A stretch of 40,954 nt of DNA, taken from positions 1-40,954 of IMG/VR virus record IMGVR_UViG_3300025828_000052. One strand, given 5' to 3'. Below the pieces are notes generated by a model, which was not told the origin of the DNA, ran no database searches, and worked only from the letters and a program-made list of their open reading frames with translations. The position numbers and the translations under genes were made by a program. This document shows positions 37,134 through 40,954 of this stretch, piece by piece; the first letter of the stretch is position 1; the number at the start of each line of letters is the position of its first letter. Source of the stretch: a virus.

Positions 37134-39423
37134 ATTTGTAACATCATTTAGTGATAGTGGTTATGTAAGCTATGCTAAGAATATGCTAGAGTCAGTGGCT
37201 AAGTTTTGGAAGAACGATCTGAAGTTGATTGCTTACTACCATGACTGCCCTGAAGAATTAGTAGCTGACTTTCCACAGTCAGAAGTTATTGAGTATCGTA
37301 ATCTAAATGATGTTCAAGACATGCTGAACTATCGAGAAAGAATGAAGGACCACGATGGTACTGAGGGTGGCAAGATGCAGTACAATTGGCGCATGGATGC
37401 TATCAAGTGGTCACACAAAGTATATGCCATGACTGACCTGTCCCTAGAGATTGGTGACAAGGAAGCAAAGGGTGGCTGGATGATCTGGTTGGACGCAGAT
37501 ACAGTAACCACAAAAGCATTCTGTAAAAAGAAACTGATGAAGATTGTTCCAGAGAAGTGTGAATTGGTTTACTTGGGAAGACAGGATACAGACTACAGTG
37601 AAACTTCCTTTGTTGCATTTAACCTTGACTATCAGTCACCACACTATCTGCTTGCTGATCTGAGGGGATGCTATGATATTGGTGAGGTAGTATCGTATCG
37701 TGAATGGCATGATGGATTTATCTTTGAACGTCTTCTAAAAATATACCTTGCTCATGGAATGAAGGCACACAATCTCACACCAAATGTTACTGGATTAGCT
37801 GCCTTTGCCAACTCACCACTGTCACAATACATGGTACACTACAAGGGTAATTTAAAGCAGCAGCTATCTAAGGAAGAAGTTACACCTGATGTTAATCTTC
37901 CTCGCTACCGTCAGCTTGCTGATCTGGTACGTACATATGCTACTGATAGTATCGTTGAGGTAGGTACATGGAATGGTGGACGTGCTATTGAAATGTCCCT
38001 TGCTGCATTTGAGAAGACTGACACACTACACTACACAGGCTTTGATCTATTTGAAGATGCAACAACAGAGACAGACGAGCTAGAGTTTAACGGTAAAGCA
38101 CACAATGCTATGGAAGCTGTGACAAAACGTCTAACAGAATTTGCAGAGAAGATGAAAGAGAAGGACAAGACGTTTACCTTTGACTTATACAAGGGTGACA
38201 GCAAGAAGACACTAAAGAAACACCGCAGTAAGTTAAAGAATGTATCCTTTGCATTCATTGATGGAGGTAACAGCGAGGAAACAAAGAAGGCAGACTATGA
38301 CAACCTTGACCATGTTCCTGTTATTGTCTTTAATAATTTCTTTTCCAAAGATCAGGAAGGAAAGATTGTTGACGAGAAACATCAGACGGTAAACCGTTTT
38401 GTAAAGTCTTTAAACGGTAAACGTATTACAGTTCTTCCTTCACAGGACAGAGTAAAAGAGGGTGGGCATACTCATCTAGCTGTACTACTTAATGGTGATG
38501 ACGTACCTGATTTACCTGTAGAGTTTAGGCGTGTACCTATTGTAGTTCAGCCACGTGACTCTGTACCAAAGGATAACATCGTTGACAATATCAATAAGAA
38601 TGTAGAACTTATTAACAGTTGGGACATGATTCGTAACTGTCATGTGCATGACGAACATGCTATCATTGTATCTGGTGGATCATCCGTTGACTTTAAGAAA
38701 CTAAAGAAGCTACAAAAGAAAACAAATGGACGAATTGTCTGTGTAAAACACAGCTATCCAAAGTTGCTCAAGGCTGGTATAAAACCATGGGCATGTGTTA
38801 TACTAGACCCTCGACCTATTGAAGGTGAAAGTACGCACGGTGTTGTACGATCTACTTTGTTTGAGACAGTTGATCCAAGCACCATGTTCTTTGTTGCGTC
38901 AATGACTGATCCTTCAGTGACAGAGTTGTTGTTATCAAAGACTAATCAGGTGTATGGCTGGCACGCTTACTCACAGGCAGTAGCTAATACAGTTAAGAAT
39001 CAGAAGGGTAAGAGTCTAAAGATAAACGAGAACCTAAATGTACCTGAAGACACTACGTTTGTTAATGGTGGTACTTGTGCAGCAATGAGAGCAATAGGCA
39101 TGATGCATATATTTGGCTTTAGAAACTTTCATCTGTTTGGTTTTGACTGTTCATTCCCTGATGAGACAGCTATTGATCTGAAAGAAAAGTTAGAAGACGG
39201 TAGAAACAAGTACATGAAGGTAGAGACAAACGGTTCAGAGTTTTGGACTACTGGTGAACTTCTTGCTATGGCACAGGATTGCGAAAAGTTATTTGATAAT
39301 GACTCTATTGAAATGAATGTGTTCATGTATGGAGAAAATACTCTTGTCTCTGAGGTATATAAAACCTCAAAGCAGGCAGATAAAGTTTACTACATTGATT
39401 TAATTACAAAGCAAGCAGCTTAA
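37126..39423 (+). CDS. Three-domain protein: glycosyltransferase-like, methyltransferase, DUF115-like
   Basis: This 765-residue protein (start ATG 37126; an in-frame GTG at 37117 is too close to the ribosome site) joins three parts. Residues 1 to about 240 resemble a GT-A glycosyltransferase, with KGGWMIWLDADTVTTKAFCK carrying the DxD. About 265-410 is a class I methyltransferase (DSIVEVGTWNGGRAIEMSLA and VSFAFIDGGNSEETKKADYD). About 490-765 resembles DUF115/MAF-like proteins (AIIVSGGSSVDFKKLKKLQK, KPWACVILDPRPIEGES, GFRNFHLFGFDCSFPDE). DUF115 proteins are linked to surface glycans such as flagellin sugars. Together with the preceding gene it may modify a glycan; the pathway is inferred. Confidence 0.8.
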   Translation: MVRFVTSFSDSGYVSYAKNMLESVAKFWKNDLKLIAYYHDCPEELVADFPQSEVIEYRNLNDVQDMLNYRERMKDHDGTEGGKMQYNWRMDAIKWSHKVYAMTDLSLEIGDKEAKGGWMIWLDADTVTTKAFCKKKLMKIVPEKCELVYLGRQDTDYSETSFVAFNLDYQSPHYLLADLRGCYDIGEVVSYREWHDGFIFERLLKIYLAHGMKAHNLTPNVTGLAAFANSPLSQYMVHYKGNLKQQLSKEEVTPDVNLPRYRQLADLVRTYATDSIVEVGTWNGGRAIEMSLAAFEKTDTLHYTGFDLFEDATTETDELEFNGKAHNAMEAVTKRLTEFAEKMKEKDKTFTFDLYKGDSKKTLKKHRSKLKNVSFAFIDGGNSEETKKADYDNLDHVPVIVFNNFFSKDQEGKIVDEKHQTVNRFVKSLNGKRITVLPSQDRVKEGGHTHLAVLLNGDDVPDLPVEFRRVPIVVQPRDSVPKDNIVDNINKNVELINSWDMIRNCHVHDEHAIIVSGGSSVDFKKLKKLQKKTNGRIVCVKHSYPKLLKAGIKPWACVILDPRPIEGESTHGVVRSTLFETVDPSTMFFVASMTDPSVTELLLSKTNQVYGWHAYSQAVANTVKNQKGKSLKINENLNVPEDTTFVNGGTCAAMRAIGMMHIFGFRNFHLFGFDCSFPDETAIDLKEKLEDGRNKYMKVETNGSEFWTTGELLAMAQDCEKLFDNDSIEMNVFMYGENTLVSEVYKTSKQADKVYYIDLITKQAA

Positions 39424-39436
39424 AGGAGATAAATAA

Positions 39437-39643
39437 ATGATTGAACTTCTTACAAATAACTCAGATGTTATTATCAGTACAGTCACAGGCATTATTACAG
39501 TAGCTAGCCTTATCATTGCAGGAACTAAAACTCCTGATCCTGACACACTTCTAGGCAAGCTATATAAAGTAGTAGAGTTTCTAAGTCTTACTATCGGCAA
39601 GGCTAAGGAAACAGGAAAGCCTGAAGAAGTTAAGGCTGAGTAA
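39437..39643 (+). CDS. Holin-like small membrane protein
   Basis: This 68-residue protein has a short N-terminal tail (MIELLTNNSD), one hydrophobic segment VIISTVTGIITVASLIIAG (about residues 11-29) and a polar C-terminal part with TPDPDTLLGKLYKVVEFLSL. A single-helix protein right before a spanin pair fits a holin or pinholin. A short related phage family with TKTPDP...KLYK is known to me as unassigned. AAAGGAGAT precedes the ATG. No endolysin is seen next to it. Confidence 0.65.
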   Translation: MIELLTNNSDVIISTVTGIITVASLIIAGTKTPDPDTLLGKLYKVVEFLSLTIGKAKETGKPEEVKAE

Positions 39644-39864
39644 TGCTTTCTCTCTTTTCTTCTGTTCTAAATATCTTTACCAAGATACTTCCCTTGATCT
39701 TTGCATTCAAGGCAGGAAGAGATAATGCACAGAAAAAGGAACTAGAGCAGGCAGTAAAGAACACACAGGAAAGAAACAAAATTGAGAACGAAGTTAGTCG
39801 TATGTCTGACGATGTTGTTATTAAGCGGTTGCGCAAGCGTTGGAGGAGAGGCAGCGTACTGTAG
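39643..39864 (+). CDS. Inner-membrane spanin candidate (Rz-like)
   Basis: This 73-residue protein has an N-terminal membrane anchor (LFSSVLNIFTKILPLIFAFK, about residues 4-23) followed by a charged, coiled-coil-forming periplasmic part (KKELEQAVKNTQERNKIENE) with a basic end. This is the layout of an inner spanin. A lipoprotein gene in another frame starts within it, as in lambda Rz/Rz1. The pair would fuse inner and outer membranes at the end of lysis, implying a Gram-negative host. It begins at the last base of the holin-like gene. Confidence 0.7.
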   Translation: MLSLFSSVLNIFTKILPLIFAFKAGRDNAQKKELEQAVKNTQERNKIENEVSRMSDDVVIKRLRKRWRRGSVL

Positions 39865-39967
39865 TTGGTCATCTCCAATTATGATCAGTGATGCTGACTC
39901 TCTTTCTAACGATACTGCTCGTCAGATACTAAGCCATAACCTTACATGGGAAAAGTTTTGTAAATGA
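39782..39967 (+). CDS. Outer-membrane spanin candidate (Rz1-like lipoprotein), TTG start
   Basis: A frame starting with TTG at 39782 encodes 61 residues, MRTKLVVCLTMLLLSGCASV: a basic start, a hydrophobic core and a clear LSGC lipobox with Cys at residue 17. The mature chain is short and polar. AGGAAAG precedes the TTG. The gene begins inside the Rz-like gene in a different frame and ends in the first codons of the small terminase gene. The nested arrangement and lipobox together make the Rz1-like call convincing, though the start codon is unusual. Confidence 0.7.
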   Translation: MRTKLVVCLTMLLLSGCASVGGEAAYCSWSSPIMISDADSLSNDTARQILSHNLTWEKFCK

Positions 39968-40413
39968 AGGAACTTAATCTAAAGCAGGAGAAGTTCTGCC
40001 AAGCCTATGTGATGTACCGTAATGCTACTGAAGCTGCTAAAGCTGCAGGATATTCAGATGTATCTGCACATACACAGGGTCATAGACTAAAGCAACGACC
40101 TGAGATTAATGAGCGTATTGAGGAACTTGAGAAGGAACTTGAGACACGCATTGATGTTATTGCAGAGGTAGAAAATCAATACAATTATGCTAAGAGTGCA
40201 GGACATACCAACAGTGCAATCAAGGCACTAGAGGTACTGTCCCGCATTCGTTCTACAAAAGAAGAAGAAGCTGTTAAATCTATTGCTGAACTAGAACAAG
40301 AGATAGTTAATAGCTTAGAGATATTGGGAGAAGACAGAGCATCTAAGATGTTTCTTAAATGCTCTTGGTTTACTTCTGTGGAGAATGAGGATTACTTTGA
40401 AGATGATTGCTAG
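39964..40413 (+). CDS. terS: Terminase small subunit
   Basis: This 149-residue protein begins MKELNLKQEKFCQAYVMYRN, then ATEAAKAAGYSDVSAHTQGH and RLKQRPEINERIEELEKELE. This is the N-terminal DNA-binding helix-turn-helix of the terminase small subunit family (LT.KQ..F...Y....NAT.AA..AGYS). The centre is a coiled coil for ring formation. It would recognise the packaging site and hand DNA to the large subunit, which here is about 26 kb away on the opposite strand. The final 44 bases overlap the end of a leftward gene. Confidence 0.88.
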   Translation: MKELNLKQEKFCQAYVMYRNATEAAKAAGYSDVSAHTQGHRLKQRPEINERIEELEKELETRIDVIAEVENQYNYAKSAGHTNSAIKALEVLSRIRSTKEEEAVKSIAELEQEIVNSLEILGEDRASKMFLKCSWFTSVENEDYFEDDC

Positions 40414-40756
40414 TTAGTTCATCTATGAAAGGGTGACGACCATTATGCATATGTTGCAAAGTTAGTACATCTTTTTGTAAACTTTTAATTTGCTCTTGAA
40501 TTTCCCCACGTCTTGAATTTTCTTTTGCAAGATTATCTGGGCTGAGAATATCTGATAAAACTTTTATCTGTTGTCTTAACACTGCTACATTATTCTCTGC
40601 TATATCCAGTTCTCTATTAACCTCATCCACAGCACTTTTAATTTCTTCTTGTGTTGCCTTCAGTGTATTAACTTGTGCACGCACCAATGCCCATGCACCA
40701 GACAGTGATGCAACTACTGCTCCAACTTGAAACAGAAACTGCGCATCCATTTCCAT
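40370..40756 (-). CDS. Membrane-anchored coiled-coil protein
   Basis: This 128-residue protein on the minus strand has an N-terminal hydrophobic segment (FLFQVGAVVASLSGAWALVR, about residues 7-26) followed by a long coiled coil (EEIKSAVDEVNRELDIAENN, VAVLRQQIKVLSD, EQIKSLQKDVLTLQ). This layout is shared by lysis-associated proteins and by some tail-tip membrane proteins. It closes the leftward structural operon; its start overlaps the stop of the upstream gene (TAATG) and its end overlaps terS. Function not assigned. Confidence 0.65.
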   Translation of the reverse strand: MEMDAQFLFQVGAVVASLSGAWALVRAQVNTLKATQEEIKSAVDEVNRELDIAENNVAVLRQQIKVLSDILSPDNLAKENSRRGEIQEQIKSLQKDVLTLQHMHNGRHPFIDELTSNHLQSNPHSPQK

Positions 40757-40954
40757 TAGTTAGAAACATTCTTAATATAGATAACAGAAAAGTCAGCAGA
40801 CACAAGATTGTTTGACCCTGAACTAGCTGCTCTCATCTCAAGGTCAGTCTTTTCCTGTACTTCAATTGGATATTTAAGAACAAAGTCTGCTACACCACCA
40901 GCCCCAATAGTTTGTTTTATCATAGTTCTAAATACACCACCAAAATTTCTTTGT
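40756..40954 (-). CDS. C-terminal end of a structural-operon protein (cut by right edge)
   Basis: An open minus-strand frame enters from the right edge and ends at 40756. The visible 65 residues include TIGAGGVADFVLKYPIEVQE, then KTDLEMRAASSGSNNLVSAD and FSVIYIKNVSN at the end. The EVQEKTDLE(M/L)RA...SADFxxIY pattern appears in large phage tail or fibre-associated structural proteins. It shows that leftward structural genes continue beyond this side, so the genome probably circularises or is permuted. The size and identity of the whole protein are unknown. Confidence 0.7.
   Translation of the reverse strand, partial: QRNFGGVFRTMIKQTIGAGGVADFVLKYPIEVQEKTDLEMRAASSGSNNLVSADFSVIYIKNVSN

Noticed and set aside
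1-40954. tRNA genes, CRISPR arrays, insertion sequences or attachment sites
   Set aside because: I looked for T-loop motifs, spaced repeats of CRISPR type, transposase motifs and integrase genes and found none by eye. A tRNA scan was not possible, so a divergent tRNA cannot be fully excluded.

Overview
The window reads as part of a tailed bacteriophage genome, most likely a lytic marine podovirus infecting a Gram-negative host. The evidence is a complete head and packaging set, a T7-style replication core, and nucleotide-metabolism genes typical of marine phages: class II ribonucleotide reductase, ThyX and MazG. Genes are dense, overlapping and AT-rich. I see no integrase, tRNA, CRISPR array, RNA polymerase gene or endolysin. 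The group assignment (HMO-2011-like or other marine podovirus) is inference only. An open structural gene is cut by each edge, both on the minus strand, so the window looks like a slice of a larger, probably circularly permuted genome.

Layout. Positions 1-13954 are transcribed leftward. In transcription order they carry a Cys-rich small protein, the large terminase, a small protein, an FkbM methyltransferase, an unknown protein, a very large portal, a small protein, a GroES-like co-chaperonin, a scaffold-like coiled-coil protein, two head-associated proteins and the major capsid protein. A terminator follows, then adaptor (gp4-like) proteins, a cluster of tiny Lys/Arg-rich proteins and a fibre-like protein running off the left edge. 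Positions 13955-14893 form a divergent control region with a leftward promoter, two families of direct repeats, a rightward terminator-like hairpin and a TTGCAT array on a strict 12-bp lattice.

From 14894 to 40413 transcription is rightward. The first three genes follow an identical 14-bp palindrome (TTTTACTAGTAAAA), and the first of them is clearly GC-richer than its surroundings. A long run of short overlapping early genes follows (GP88, ParB-like, DUF932, MazG, many unknowns), interrupted by a long RNA hairpin, a duplication scar and a striking GGTCTN repeat tract. Next come a deaminase-like protein, a methyltransferase, ThyX, primase-helicase, a family A DNA polymerase, nucleases, an SSB-like protein, T7-type endonuclease I, class II RNR and a 2OG-Fe(II) oxygenase. 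Then comes an isolated hsp20 transcription unit with its own promoter, terminator and a candidate RNA thermometer.

The right end holds two sugar-modification genes, one a three-part fusion, then a holin-like protein, a nested spanin pair and the small terminase subunit. The small terminase gene converges on, and overlaps, a leftward membrane coiled-coil gene; behind that lies the 3' end of another structural gene.

How the parts fit together. Early genes probably redirect the host. RNR, ThyX, MazG and the deaminase would supply nucleotides to the T7-like replisome, and endonuclease I and RecB-like nucleases would process host DNA and junctions. GroES-like and Hsp20 proteins may assist head-protein folding, and the glycosyl/methyl-transferases may modify surface or virion structures. 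Many small genes (47-59 aa) were found by reading the sequence directly; their calls rest on ribosome-binding sites and ATGA/TAATG coupling with neighbours.
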